Counted from the first letter of the stretch, positions 39,029 through 51,341 are shown. The stretch is 64,000 nucleotides of DNA from Symsagittifera roscoffensis (GCF_963678635.1 NC_087071.1:40751797-40815796), one strand, 5' to 3'. Numbers and translations are program-made. Notes: generated by a model not told the origin, from the sequence alone.

Positions 39029-41634
39029 AATTATTAATTTTTCTCCAACTCCTTTTTCTAGTAATCTCAAATCAAAACATAAACCCTTCCCCTCGTACAG
39101 GACCACAAGACTTATTAGTAACACATTACGACTGTGAAGAAAATGAACAAAAAACACTACATAAATATGCAATAAATCAAGTATCACAATGTGAAACAGA
39201 ACCACAAGCTATAGAAACCACAGATGTAATAGCAACACTCTATTCAAAAGCCCGAGCAACAACAGTTACAGGTTATAAATTCACAGCAACATTTTCCGAA
39301 AAGAAAGTACATTGTTCACAAGTCTCGAATGGAAACAAAAACCGACTTGACCATGAATCATTCTATCAAAGTAATATAGAACGTCTTTTACATCTCAATC
39401 CCGACGATTGTAAAAATGAATTACTTAGACTAAACATCACACAAAATAAAAACTCCCAAAGAAAATTAGTTAATTTTCAAGTTTTTTCAGACTCTGTACA
39501 TCAATCACAACTTGAAAGACACCAAGGACATATAAAACTAGACGAAAAATACCCGTATAACGGCGCACACGGACGATTAACCTATGACCTACACGATAAA
39601 CATTGGATACCACACATTGGTATAAATGACCCATCAAACTGCAAAGCAGACACAAAAAATAAAGGATACCAAGAAATAATGTTTTTCGATTGGAAAATAC
39701 AACTCGAAAAAATACAACTAACACGAGATTTATCAGATAATACAATGATCTATCAAGGAATCCGATTACCTTGTAAAAATGATCAAGGTTATTGCGACCC
39801 TACAACGAGAACACAAGCAACAATTGTTTGGTTCCCCGAAGATACATGTACAACATTTCAAGTAGCAAAAATACACGCTCGTATGATAAAATTTCACGAA
39901 AAATATTTTATACAATCAATTCCATATGAACAAGTCCATCCATCACGAAAACTAAGTTCTAATTTTAGAAACATAGACAATATAGAAAACAAATTGACAC
40001 GTTTTCAAATATATCAAGAAACAGAACTTGCATGTAAATACAGGAATCCACTTCACAGAACACAATACTCTGAAATATTAGTTGAATACGAAAAAGGATT
40101 CGACATGACCACTGGAAAAATAAAAATCGACCCATATGCCACAGGTCATCCTTTAAACGAAGGAACATCCTATATACCAGTTAATTTTCAAAAAAGCAAC
40201 GGACAACCTGGTGGACATCTAAAACCTCAGGACACCAGAAGCACACGCTTACAAGAGTTATCACTAATGAACACTACATATTTCGGTAATATCCACTATG
40301 ATATTCATTTAGATATGAAACTAGATTATACAATTAGCCGAATTTTTCAAGAAATGTCACTCTCCGAATTAGAAACACTACACCAATTATGCGAATTAGA
40401 ACGAACACAAATATTACAATCACTTGCACTAGCAGTATTAAAAATACCCTATGCAGGATACTTATTATCTGGAAATAGATCAAATTTTTTAGACTATGAA
40501 GGAAACATCTTATGGTTTTATACTTGTACTAAAAAAGTATCACCACTATACGTTTTTGAAGATAAACGATGTTATAAAAGAATCCCTATCTTTTATAAGA
40601 ATAAAGTACATTTCGTGGATACACTTTCACGAAGAACCTATTTCTGGGATACCGCAGTCCCATGTGGATCAGAAAACAGCCACAATGTAGTACAACTAAA
40701 CCCTGATGAAAATAAATATTATCTTCTCACACCATATCCCACATTAATGCAATCAACCAAAAAATTTTCACCAGAAAGCATTCGCGCTATTGCTCGAAAC
40801 CCAAATATAGGCTTACAATCAATAGGAATCTATTCAAAATCAGATATTCAACATCACATTAGAACACAACAATTCCAAGAATTATTAACACAAATGGACA
40901 CTATACAAAGACAATCAATAGACCAAAATTTACGCAAACTTGCAGAAACCGCAGGATTTGCCGATATCTACACGCAAGACTATAGCGGATATTTTAAGGA
41001 CATTAAAGATTACATATATCTAAACGGTGAAAAATACCGTCCCAAAGATATATCACCAATTAACATTTTTAGCTTTGTTACACTCAAAAATGAGATCCTC
41101 GATTTTCTAGGATGGCCCTACTACATCTTAGAAAAATTGACTATTTTATACGCAATGTTTAACTTTATTGGATTTCTTTTCTCACTTTTAAAAGGAATCT
41201 ACAACACATGTGCTATACACACACAAGTAAACAGACAAGCAAGTGTAGCACGCATACTATTTGCAGGATTTTTTGGAATCTTTTCTACATCTATAAACAA
41301 AATTCTTTTAGACGCACAAATAAAAGAATATAACACAAAAATAACAACACGACAAAATACATACGACGAAGAACATAACAATGTAGACATAACGCCAACG
41401 GCACCACAATTACCAGCCCTACCAAATAACCATCCACTATCCCTAGTCCCACGAAATTTTCGAAACTTAGCCATCACACATAATCCAAATTTTCGACTCA
41501 CCACATCACAAAGTCCCATTCAACATATAATGACACACCAGTCACAAGATGATAATACTTATGAACAAATTATTGAACAACCCCATACCACCGCTTTTCA
41601 GTCTCAAAATAATCATTTTTTTAGCCCACGATGA
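39016..41634 (+). CDS. env: Env-like membrane glycoprotein
   Basis: 872 residues. Residues 1 to about 18 form a signal peptide (basic start, then LLIFLQLLFLVIS). A large Cys-containing ectodomain with several N-x-S/T sites follows. A strongly hydrophobic segment near residues 700-735 (about 41113-41218) looks like the membrane anchor; a second, weaker hydrophobic stretch follows at about 745-762, then a polar tail of about 110 residues. Position after pol and overall layout match envelope proteins of retroviruses and errantivirus-like elements. I see no clear furin site, and I cannot assign the fusion class. It starts 13 nt before the end of the ATG-less ORF and ends in an ATGA overlap with the next ORF. 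Confidence 0.75.
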   Translation: MYILKLLIFLQLLFLVISNQNINPSPRTGPQDLLVTHYDCEENEQKTLHKYAINQVSQCETEPQAIETTDVIATLYSKARATTVTGYKFTATFSEKKVHCSQVSNGNKNRLDHESFYQSNIERLLHLNPDDCKNELLRLNITQNKNSQRKLVNFQVFSDSVHQSQLERHQGHIKLDEKYPYNGAHGRLTYDLHDKHWIPHIGINDPSNCKADTKNKGYQEIMFFDWKIQLEKIQLTRDLSDNTMIYQGIRLPCKNDQGYCDPTTRTQATIVWFPEDTCTTFQVAKIHARMIKFHEKYFIQSIPYEQVHPSRKLSSNFRNIDNIENKLTRFQIYQETELACKYRNPLHRTQYSEILVEYEKGFDMTTGKIKIDPYATGHPLNEGTSYIPVNFQKSNGQPGGHLKPQDTRSTRLQELSLMNTTYFGNIHYDIHLDMKLDYTISRIFQEMSLSELETLHQLCELERTQILQSLALAVLKIPYAGYLLSGNRSNFLDYEGNILWFYTCTKKVSPLYVFEDKRCYKRIPIFYKNKVHFVDTLSRRTYFWDTAVPCGSENSHNVVQLNPDENKYYLLTPYPTLMQSTKKFSPESIRAIARNPNIGLQSIGIYSKSDIQHHIRTQQFQELLTQMDTIQRQSIDQNLRKLAETAGFADIYTQDYSGYFKDIKDYIYLNGEKYRPKDISPINIFSFVTLKNEILDFLGWPYYILEKLTILYAMFNFIGFLFSLLKGIYNTCAIHTQVNRQASVARILFAGFFGIFSTSINKILLDAQIKEYNTKITTRQNTYDEEHNNVDITPTAPQLPALPNNHPLSLVPRNFRNLAITHNPNFRLTTSQSPIQHIMTHQSQDDNTYEQIIEQPHTTAFQSQNNHFFSPR

Positions 41635-43436
41635 GCCGCCAACTTGGATCACTACACCGATCAAATTCCCACCCAACCAATCTTACCTCTCCAATCCCAA
41701 TAATACCACTTTTTGCTTTTCCGCCACCCGATTTTCCATCTAGTAATGTAACATCAGGCATGAATTCCGACACTAATTCACACATCTCAGTTTTATACTC
41801 CATCTCACAGCTAAATAACCCGAATATTGAAACCCCCGATGAATTCGCCGACTCAGAACCATCCCCATCCAATAATTTTCATAACTCTTCTAATTTTTCT
41901 CAACCCCCTTTTCAACCCATATTATCCAATAACCCTGACCCAATTACTCCCACACCCTCTTATGCTTCCCAAGTTACCCCAACCTATTCCTCATACCATT
42001 CTGACCAATCATCTCATTCTCCAGACACCCCCCGAATCTCCCCAGAGCTAGATAATTTTATTACCCTTCAACAACAACCCTACCACCTTAATACCCCAAC
42101 CATAAACCAAATCTCCTCCACAATAAATTCATCCAACCCCCCTACCCCTACACCCTCTTCAACTTATACTGAATCATTAGCACCATCATCCACATCAACT
42201 GAATCTTCACTTAACACTAATAGAGCTTACCGCACTTTTAAAAGAAAGTTCCCCAACCATCCTTTCCCAGCAAAACCAGGAACAGCCCGTGAATACATCA
42301 ACCACCCCAAGCATACTAACACAAAAGAATTTTTAGCCATCACCTTACCCTCATTCCCACAATACACCTTAAACACCCCCCACGACACTAACGAAACACG
42401 CAACTTCGTAGATGAATACGTTTTAATGCCTACTCTCTCTTGGACCTCATATTATCATTTCACTAACCCTCTTTGCTTACCCTTATCTAACACTCACATC
42501 GATATAGAGCGAAATACGGACATACTATATCGACTCACTACACCACTAACACCTAGACAATTTACTTACGTTGGATATAAAAAATCACTAAAAACACACA
42601 CTGCACCTAGAGCTAACGAATATACACTCGAATACTATGATCACAACATCATCAGAGCTAACCAAGATCAATTCTTAGACGACGATCGCTTCGCTAATCC
42701 ACAAATTACCGAGAAATTTTTCATCAAGACACCATATACATTCACACTAAACATCTTTGACCGAAAGTTTGATCACATTATTTCAGAAGCACTAACAGAC
42801 ACACAAGCATACGAAAGTTTTAAAGAACGCTTCCAAATATTTTCACTAACCTTTCATTTCCTTGCACCACACGAAAGAGATTTACACTGCTCACACGATA
42901 TTATGTTGCGCACTAAACAAACCCACACATATAGTTATTATCGCTTCATCCAAAATCACTTTGACCTACACACACCCTCTAGACAACCACACCATCGTTT
43001 TCAATTCATTAATTCCAAATACACTTCACCATTTTTCCTAAATTTCACATATTGTATTAAAGACACTAACCTCCATGGTATTCTTCGTAATTATGACCCC
43101 ATAACCCAAATGTACATCTTCTGTCCCATTACCAAGACCTTCAACGCCGAAGAATCCCGACCCTTCCTTATCCCGCACGAGTTTGTACAACCTATAGAAA
43201 TCCCAATTTTAGAATTCATCCACAACACTAAATTCAATCACAAATTATATAATCTAATCCAAAACACACCTTATGAGTTTGCAGTTGGCACTGAAGAACT
43301 AACCACTATCAAGGCACTTCAATTGCTTTGGCCACTGCTTCAAACTAAAAATATCATCCGCATCTTAGCTAAACTACTAACAACTTCAGAACTAATTCAC
43401 GACATCTTCCCCCACGGTTTTTTCCCCGACGACTAA
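41631..43436 (+). CDS. 601-residue ORF after env, unknown
   Basis: Starts within the env stop codon (ATGA at 41631-41634), which suggests termination-reinitiation or a shared spliced message. Residues 1-200 are Ser/Pro/Thr/Asn-rich and probably disordered. Residues about 200-600 look folded, rich in aromatic and His residues (FLAPHERDLHCSHD, YYRFIQNHFDLH), without a signal peptide or membrane helix. No family or catalytic motif is recognised. It has the same A/C-rich coding bias as the rest of the element, and the frame is fully open. It may be a regulatory or matrix-like accessory protein, but that is only a possibility. Confidence 0.65.
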   Translation: MSRQLGSLHRSNSHPTNLTSPIPIIPLFAFPPPDFPSSNVTSGMNSDTNSHISVLYSISQLNNPNIETPDEFADSEPSPSNNFHNSSNFSQPPFQPILSNNPDPITPTPSYASQVTPTYSSYHSDQSSHSPDTPRISPELDNFITLQQQPYHLNTPTINQISSTINSSNPPTPTPSSTYTESLAPSSTSTESSLNTNRAYRTFKRKFPNHPFPAKPGTAREYINHPKHTNTKEFLAITLPSFPQYTLNTPHDTNETRNFVDEYVLMPTLSWTSYYHFTNPLCLPLSNTHIDIERNTDILYRLTTPLTPRQFTYVGYKKSLKTHTAPRANEYTLEYYDHNIIRANQDQFLDDDRFANPQITEKFFIKTPYTFTLNIFDRKFDHIISEALTDTQAYESFKERFQIFSLTFHFLAPHERDLHCSHDIMLRTKQTHTYSYYRFIQNHFDLHTPSRQPHHRFQFINSKYTSPFFLNFTYCIKDTNLHGILRNYDPITQMYIFCPITKTFNAEESRPFLIPHEFVQPIEIPILEFIHNTKFNHKLYNLIQNTPYEFAVGTEELTTIKALQLLWPLLQTKNIIRILAKLLTTSELIHDIFPHGFFPDD

Positions 43437-43439
43437 CAG

Positions 43440-43518
43440 GTAAGTATGAATTAAATGAATATAACTAACTAATTAAAATATTAAAAAACTCACCATACTT
43501 TATCCATGTTTTCTTTAG
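43440..43518 (+). other. Candidate 79-nt intron after the last ORF
   Basis: A near-perfect donor CAG/GTAAGT begins three bases after the stop of the 601-residue ORF. A branch-like ACTAACTAAT lies at about 43463, and the acceptor TTTTCTTTAG ends at 43518 (an alternative AG ends at 43526). This is the best-looking intron in the element. Confidence 0.5.
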
Positions 43519-45055
43519 ATTTTTAGCCTTCATCCGACGATCACCTACAAAAACCACAAAAGACAAATAAAAATCGCAAATTTCATCAAACAAATTTCAA
43601 AAATTCTATTAATCTCTTACACTTATAAATTTATAAATTTAATACCAATGCAGTAAATTCATTTCTAAAATTTTCCCCCACAAGCAGTAAATCTAATTAT
43701 GATGAAAATTTGTATCTTAATATTCCCCCATGACTAGCAGTAAATTTCTAAATTCTATGTAGTAAATTAAATAAATGCAAATGCAGTACTAACCTTTTGA
43801 TATCTTCATTCATTCGCACAGAAATTCTATCCACACTCGCACAGCTCGCCCACGAAGAATTGTTTAAAATAATGAATTTCAGTTTCAAGTTTTCACACTC
43901 AATAACTCTAACATATAATAACATGTTTCAAACTTTCCTTTAACCCGGTTGGAAAGGAATCATATACTAAACAAAACTAACCAACGCAGCTTACTAAATA
44001 CCACAAATCATAAAATAACAGCATGACTTAGAAAAAGAAACCAACGGTACCCAAACCGGATTAACCCAGTTTAAAACTGGATAATTTATTCTTTTGAAGA
44101 CTATTATAAAGTCTAAGAAAGAAATAATAAAACACAAAAAAGTCGAAACACAAACCCATACCACAAACAATTTGATTTTTGAAAAAAGGACACAACCAAC
44201 AAAACATAAGTAAGACCACAACAAACCCAACATAAAACGTTGTCACATAACAGGACCCCTCACAAAAACCGCATGAAATCATACTCCCACTCCTGGCCTA
44301 ACCCACCAGGAAGGACGTCCTGAGCATGCTCTATAGCCGGCCTAACCCACCGCGCTACATCCACGCTTTGTGACCACACCACTATTTTTAATAAGAGCTA
44401 CTCAAGTGTGAGTAACTCTTCAAAATAACCGAACTAAAACAAAAAGCTTTTGTGAAAACAACTAACTAAAATCATTATTAAAAAATATTAAACTAATAAA
44501 AGTTTTATAAAATGTAAAATCACATGATGCAATATATAGATCAGAATACAACACCAAGGACGAACATCAAAAGACAAGACGACCCCACTACACTCGAGAG
44601 AGAATGACCAACTACAATCGATATGCCGCTCACAATCACAACTCAAAGGATTTAGAGTACGACTTGACCTCGCAGAAAAGGACTTCATTGAACTAGACCA
44701 ATGACCACCTCGATGTTCAAGTATACGTACAGATCCGAGTAACCAGGCATCCCCTCCACGCACAATCTCCACGCCATTCCCAAACTAGATCATACACAAA
44801 AGAAGTTCTCCACGCAGAACAGAAAAACCTGACATAGCAAACCATTCTGAAATCAGATTTGAGTTTGTTGCAAAGACGTAGTCGTTGTCACTAGAAGACA
44901 CAACGTCTTATGTCTCTAACTCCAGCTTCCTGGAACTTCCCTAACAAAAGAGGAAACGGAAGAAAATTATGATGTTCGCCAAAAACAAACGTCCATCATC
45001 CATCCTTCGAATTGCAGAAGAACTATTCTAAAAAACTCTGTAAAACCCGGATGGG
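43519..45055 (+). other. Long 3' non-coding region of the element
   Basis: No ORF is supported. CAGTAAAT repeats several times at about 43650-43790. A GC-richer patch lies at 44285-44370. The last bases before the LTR (CCCGGATGGG) are only weakly purine-rich, so the polypurine tract is uncertain. Confidence 0.4.
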
Positions 45056-45465
45056 TGGAACCTGATCTAAACTACATTTTATGATTGGATAAATTAAATG
45101 TTTTACCAATGTAAAGTATTTAATATTAACCAATCATGATCCATCTAACTAACAACCCACTTATTTGTAAGTGCTGAAGTTACTTGTAATTTCAGCACCA
45201 GAGAGATTTGAATTTAACTTAGAAATTAGTTGGACTCTCCCGAGCACTTCAGCAGCCGCAATAAACCAGTATACCCTAGATCTATTGAGCCTAGCAGAGA
45301 CTAGTTAAACAACCTGAGACTAGATAGTATAAGAGTAAGATTAGGATCGGTATTAGACTAAGAAGTTGCACGAATCTATCCGGCCGAAAATAAGATAGCG
45401 TGACGAGCAGACGGTGTACCCTATCCGAAATTACTCTATGAGTTATACACTTCGGTCATAACTCA
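45056..45465 (+). repeat. 3' LTR of the 18.9-kb element
   Basis: 410 bp, the same length as the 5' LTR, with one substitution seen. Followed by the CTTC target duplication. Confidence 0.95.
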
Positions 45466-48186
45466 CTTCATTACCCTTTCAGCTCTTAACTTTTCGTGTT
45501 CAGGTAACGAAAAAACGAGAATGAATTCTATGTTCAAAAGTAGATTTTTGTCTGATTGACTTCTATGTTCAAAAGCTGATTTAGCAGCGGTATGAAAATT
45601 TACGTTTTGATAGTTTTCCTTACTGTGATATATATTTCTTCGAAAGTTAAAAAGGATCAAATTTTCTATCAGTTTTTTTGGCTGCCTTTTCCTTTTGCAT
45701 TTGAAGAAATATCTGTTGACTGTTTTGTGTCCAGCAAAACTAAGGTTATTGGCACCAATTATTGTAGTAATTTTTATGAGAAGTTCTGTTTTTCGTTATA
45801 AAAACGATTTTTTGTCAGCCGAACGACTCATTTTATATTGTTTTGCATCGCAAGTAGTGCAAAGCTCCGCGGAGCTGTTGTGTATATTAATTGGAGCATG
45901 GGAATCAGAAGCTTTTCAAGCAACAAATCACTGGCTAGGGAAGGGAAAGGGCACTGTAAAGAACGTTTCCACCGCTTCGACACACATGAATTGCGCATTG
46001 TAGATTCAACTATTATCAAACAGACCGAAAAACTGTTGTCACCTGGTACGTTTCGTTGCTTTTATTGAAATATTTGATTTGTTTGTTTCGGACAATTAAA
46101 TCGGAGAGGAACTTTAGATTGGGGTGTGTTTTAGTTTTTTTCCACGCGAAATCAGGAACCACGAATAATCTTTGGAATGGGAAGAGTATTATATCATATT
46201 ACAGCCCATCCAGCCGTAATTGGAACCAATTATAAAAAAAATTTCTTACTTGTGTCGAGAAAGAAGTTTTTCAGTTTCAATTTATTTCGAGATTTTTAGG
46301 CTAGCAAAACTTGATTTTACTAAACCGTAAAGTTTATAGCGCTTCTTAGGCAATTTTACCAAAATATAGCGAGGCAAACAATGTTTTTTTTGGATAAATG
46401 ATGTCGACTATGCCTAATTCACTATATTTTGTTACTTTTGTCTAGTTTTTTTTGTTTGTATCACATGGCGACCACACAATGGCGTCATTTTAAAAAAATA
46501 CATTTTGTGTTTTTTGAATGAATATGATCAGAAGATTCTTTGCTAGTTGCTCAGCAACTGGTCATCCTTGTTTTATTTAGCATCTGCTTTTTTTTTCTTC
46601 CAGATGGTAGAAGTAGAATTTTTTGCTCAAAAATCTGTGTTCAGTAACAGGATGAACGTAGTTCAGTATCTTATATAGGTCGCTATATTTTTGATTTATT
46701 TTTCGTTTTAGCAAAACTGTTAAAACTTGTTCAGTCTGATTTTTTTGCGGTTCATTTTTGATTTCTTTATCAGATCAGCTCGAATCTGTTGTTAAAAGCA
46801 AGCCAAATTTAACTATCGAACTACAAAAGTGTTAAGTCACATAAAACGTGGTCTACTTCTAATTTCGAAAAAAAGTTAACTTTCAGATCTCCCAGCGAGT
46901 TGCTTATTTTACCTATTGATGCAGTTTTAAAATTGGGATAATTTTATCAAAAAAGAATCTGTCGTTTTTTGCTCTAAAAATTTCGAATTATTCTATGGCC
47001 ACTTATTTTTTTTTTTGCACAACCGAAAGTTGAGGTTTTCCAACAAAAAACAAGTCAGTGTTCAGTGGTTTTTAAACTGTTTACTTGCGTTTATTGACTT
47101 GACTCCTTTTTTTTTACTTAGGTACAGTTATACTAAAATTTTTTTCAAATATTTAGCTGAGTTGTTCAAATCTCTCCAACTGTCTGTTGACAACGTTCAG
47201 TATATACAAATGTTAAGTCAGTGCTATTGAACTATGATTTCTTCTGATCGTTTTTTTTGTGTTTTCCAAATTTACCTCAAATTTAGGAGAAATGAGGATC
47301 CACAGTTCGGCATGTATAAATTTGGTATCTGTGTAAATGATGAACTATGCTTTTTTAATCGTTTTTTTTCTCGTTTTTTCAAATTTACATCAAAGCTAAG
47401 AGAATAACTTTTGAAAAACCAAAAAAAAACTGCACGACTTACAAATTGGACTACACAAAACTTTTTATTGCCCTGAATTTTTCAAGCGTCCACATACGGA
47501 AAAAAGAAACGCATTAATTCTTTTTTTCAGGTATAGGGAAAACGGTTCACGTTCAAGTTGATTTTTTGTGGTCTCAAATAGTTCATTTACTTGAAAACCC
47601 ATCACGTTAAAATTCATTGTAATTAGTTAAATACCATGTAAATTACTTTACAAATGAAGAAATAGGATTATTTTATCTATAAATTTTTTTGAGAAATTTA
47701 CTAAAATTTCCGTATTCCTCGCGGCCAGATCGAAATCCAAACAAATTTTGTTTTGTATAAAACAAGTTTTTACCCTACGCGCTCGTTCGTTCACATTCAC
47801 CCTCCCCAAGTTTACTCCTCAGCCCTACAGTTCACCTTCACTCCATGCGCCCTGCAAAGGTGCGGAATGAAGGAGCAATTGTGCGGTAGAAAGGGTCAAA
47901 CGTGCGGGGTGAAGGGTTCAATATCTTACCATATACCAATTTAAAAAATTTCAAGTTTAAATTTGCAGAAAAATTTTGTTTCTTTTGTGAAAAAAATTCA
48001 GCCTGTACTTTTCATAGACAAACTCACTACCTACTGCTTGCCATTTTTTTCTTTCAAAAAATAGTTTCTATACTTGAGAAAACATGTGTCTTGTATTCTG
48101 ATTTTTACTAGATTTTTACACGTAAACAACGTTTCCTGTAAATTTTTCATTTGCTATATTTTTGAACCTTAACAATTATCAGGTTT
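45466..48186. other. AT-rich intergenic DNA, no supported gene
   Basis: Contains T and A runs and many short frames. A 69-codon frame at 45592-45801 starts with a signal-like MKIYVLIVFLTVIYISS but has no family features. Around 47855-47920 a GTGCGG-containing phrase repeats three times imperfectly. Confidence 0.35.
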
Positions 48187-48265
48187 TTTCGGACTTAACC
48201 CAGAGGTGACGCCGTCGCTTTTGCACCCTAAAGTCCGGGGGTCAAATCTCGGTCAGACCTTGTTT
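48187..48265 (+). mobile_element. tRNA-like SINE head, copy 1
   Basis: It has box A-like TAACCCAGAGG (about 48195) and box B-like GGGTCAAATCTC (about 48239) spaced as in a tRNA gene, followed by an A-rich tail region. It aligns with 57902-57965 around TTTTGCA..CTAAA..GTCAA. No intact tRNA fold was obtained by eye, so it is a SINE or pseudo-tRNA rather than a tRNA gene. Confidence 0.45.
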
Positions 48266-51200
48266 TTTAATGAGTATGCAATTGAAAAAAAAAATGTCCG
48301 GTAAAAGTTATTTTGTCGGGCTTTCGTTTATCTGCTCAAGTTTTGTCGGCTTAATTGTCCCTTCACGGATTTTTCCTAAACTGTAAGCAAGTATCATTGT
48401 AGTTGCTTTTGTTGTTCATTATAGTTTTAGGGGGAATTGAATAAAAGAAAATGAAAAATCTTTTTTTTTCGGCTCAACTGGTGTCAAAGATGGTCGTCTT
48501 TCTTTCTGCAACGTAGGTTTTGTCTAGTTGCTAATTTAAAATTCAATTGAACTGCATCGCAAGTTTGCCTAGAGTTTTGTTTGATAAACGTGTAATATGA
48601 TAATGCTTGATATTAGATCTTGATATTTTATTTTATTTTTCTTGAGGCGCCCTGAAAACATTTATCAATTTTTCCAAAAGTTGAAGTTTTTCTGTAAAAC
48701 TATTCTGCCAATTTCCAAAAACGTTTACAATTGGAATGACCGCCATGGCATACTCCTCTGTGTGCTTGCATAATCGCCTCGTCTCTTTTTACTTTACCCC
48801 TGTCTACAGTCTTCGAAAAATTCGGTGGGACAAATTTTCGACCCCTGTTTTTCATTTTTTCCTTTTCTAAAAAAACAACCTTCCCAAATGGGAGATTTTT
48901 TTTTTCAATAAGCAGAACGGATTCGGAAAACTCCCCTGCATAATCGGCTTTTTCCTTAAATTGTGCGTATTTAATTGTCTGATACGCATTTTTCTTGTAT
49001 GGAATTGTATGCTTAGCTTTTTCTTGTATGGAGTTGTATGGGTAGCGTTTTTCGTAAACGGATGTCAATCCGAGTAAACTAACAGCATCATTGGGGCGAA
49101 TCTGATCTGTAATTGTGTGCATTTTTTCCTCATATGAAATAAGATAAGATGAAAAATGGTTTTTCAATAAACGAGGCTGAAATTCGATCATGCGTACTTA
49201 AAGTATCAAAACACAAACAACATTGATGGAGTCAAACAAACATACTAAGCAAATGGATACTATATTTAGTCGAATAAACCATATTGGTCAAATAATTATT
49301 TTTAGATTGAAAAGAAGTTTTTAGTACGAAAAAAGGCGCAACGAAAGTACGAAAATGGACGAAAATGTGGTTTTCATTCGACATTTAATAAATAACTTAT
49401 TTACATCGCGATTCCGCAAATTTTTCTTATTTTGCAATTCGAGAAACTTTTAAATTTAATCTTTAAGTCAATATCACTTTTCTTTTTGTAGCTTAGATTT
49501 GTGTTTCGGTTCGTCGCATAATTCCGATTCCTACTTAGTTGTAGAAAAAACAACACGGTTTAATGTTTTTACTTGTCGGATCAATGAGATAAACTGCGAA
49601 ATAAACAATAGCCAAACATCTGGTACAACTTCAAAGCATTTTTTTAAACTTTTTTTCTAGTTTTATTAGTTTTTTTTATTTGTTTGCAACATCAGATATT
49701 TTAGAACAAGATATTCGACTCGTTGTTCGACTTTGAACTACAAGTTGATGTTTGAAGCACTTTTATTGGTTAACTATACCAAATGTACTTTCGACTAATT
49801 TCAATATTCGAAATAATGATTACTATTTTGGTTTCGATTAAAAATTAGACCCGAACTTCGCAGAGTCTCAGCTACTTTATTATTCTTATGCAAAGTTTGA
49901 AAATTATTTTTAAACAGAAACAAGTTATGCTACAAATGCAGCTGAAAAATAATTCAACTTTTAAAAAAAATAGCCATTTTTTAACTTTCAGTAAACTTGC
50001 ATTCCACTAAAAAATTCAAAATAAGATTTGATTCGTGAAAACCGTGAAACAATTTTGCCACTCAAAATTTTTTTTCTTACCATTTCATCAATCTCAACGT
50101 TTTGAACCAGATGAACGGTTACGTCATATTCTTACGACATACAGTGTAGATTACATCATTATTCCTGATTGCATCATACAACAATGATAGTGAAATTTAG
50201 TAATGCGACTGTGGACGCCCACACACTCTCTCTAGTGGGTGCAGTGATTGAGGCTGTCAACCTGCTTTTACAGTTCATATCCCACAGAAGTATTTGGGGG
50301 GTGGGTAATGAGATGACTTTTGGACCCTGGAAAACATGTATAGGTAAAACGTTAAGTAGCAAGTTTATGAATTAGTTCAAAACCTAAAAATCGCGATTTC
50401 TTGAGTATTTCTTGAGATTAATTTTCGGGCTGAGGAGATCGACTCATAATTCGAACAAAACAATCCAATGATGTCTGATTTTCAACCCAAATTAGGGTTT
50501 TTGACTTTCAAAGCCAAAGTACCAAGTGAATGTTCTAGACGTAAAAAACGGCCTTGTGTCGCAAAAACAGAGCTTCCTTAACAAAAAATCTTGCATGTGG
50601 GCAGATAACACAAATGGAGAATCCTTCGGCAAAATTTTTAAAGCTCACTGATGGCTCCTCTGCGCTTTGATGGAATCACAGTTAAAACAGCCGATTTTAT
50701 TCGACCCATGATTTTATTCGACCCATGATTTGGCCCTGTTTGACTTTTGTATCGAGTGCAAACCTAAAAATGCTTTTTTGATTTTGTCCACTAGTGTATT
50801 TGCCTAGCAGTATACTGGGTTATTTGGCTTTTTGCATGTTTTACTGCTTTGCAGGAAAAAAATCATGAAAATTGGTTTTCTAAACTACGGTTCGAAAGCT
50901 CGAAAGTCACTTTCGAATCCATAACCGAAATGCATAGTCGCAATCCAAATTCTAGTCGCACAAATCTGGACGCAATATTCGGTCGTTTTCAATGAAATGT
51001 AGTCTGAAATTGTTATTTGTTGATTTTTAGTTGCAAATATCTGTAAATTTAATTTCTGGTCCCAATAACAAATGAAAGCTACAGCAGTAAAATTGCAGTT
51101 TTAAAATACAAGAATTTAAAGCCGAACTCAAAGTTGATTTCAAATTGAGCGCCCTGAAAAATTTCTAAAAATGGACTCTGCCGGTGGTCAGGTGAAAGTC

Positions 51201-51341
51201 TAGACATACCTGGGTTTTTGGACCTCTAACCTAAAAAGTCGAACAATGTCAACCAGAATCGAACAATTTCCAGTAGATTTGAACAAAGTCTCAAAAAAGG
51301 CCGACAAAGAGGCAAACGTGAAACTCCTAAGAAAAAAATAT
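48266..51341. other. AT-rich intergenic DNA, no supported gene
   Basis: The longest frame (163 codons, - strand, 48700-49191) lacks family features, and part of it resembles the degenerate repeat at 58270-58830. Nothing else stands out. Confidence 0.35.

Larger units (their letters stand above)
26541..45465 (+). mobile_element. 18.9-kb Ty3/Gypsy retrovirus-like element with eight ORFs
   Basis: Complete element: 410-bp LTRs at both ends, a primer site, a 1.2-kb leader, eight ORFs and a 3' region. The 4-bp target duplication CTTC is at 26537-26540 and 45466-45469. The two LTRs differ at only one base that I can see (26943 versus 45458), so insertion is very recent. Pol has the protease-RT-RNase H-integrase order of Ty3/Gypsy. 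The + strand is strongly A-rich and G-poor throughout, unlike the flanks. All large frames are open. The element is about twice the length of ordinary Gypsy or errantivirus-type elements; the extra length is the accessory ORFs and long non-coding ends. Confidence 0.95.

Noticed and set aside
45592..45801. 69-codon frame with a signal-like start
   Set aside because: A hydrophobic start is common by chance in T-rich DNA; the few cysteines match no family.
48187..48265. Functional tRNA gene
   Set aside because: Box A and B are present, but acceptor and anticodon stems do not pair convincingly by eye; better as a SINE head.
48700..49191. 163-codon - strand ORF
   Set aside because: Partly built from the same repeat as 58270-58830; no conserved domain pattern.
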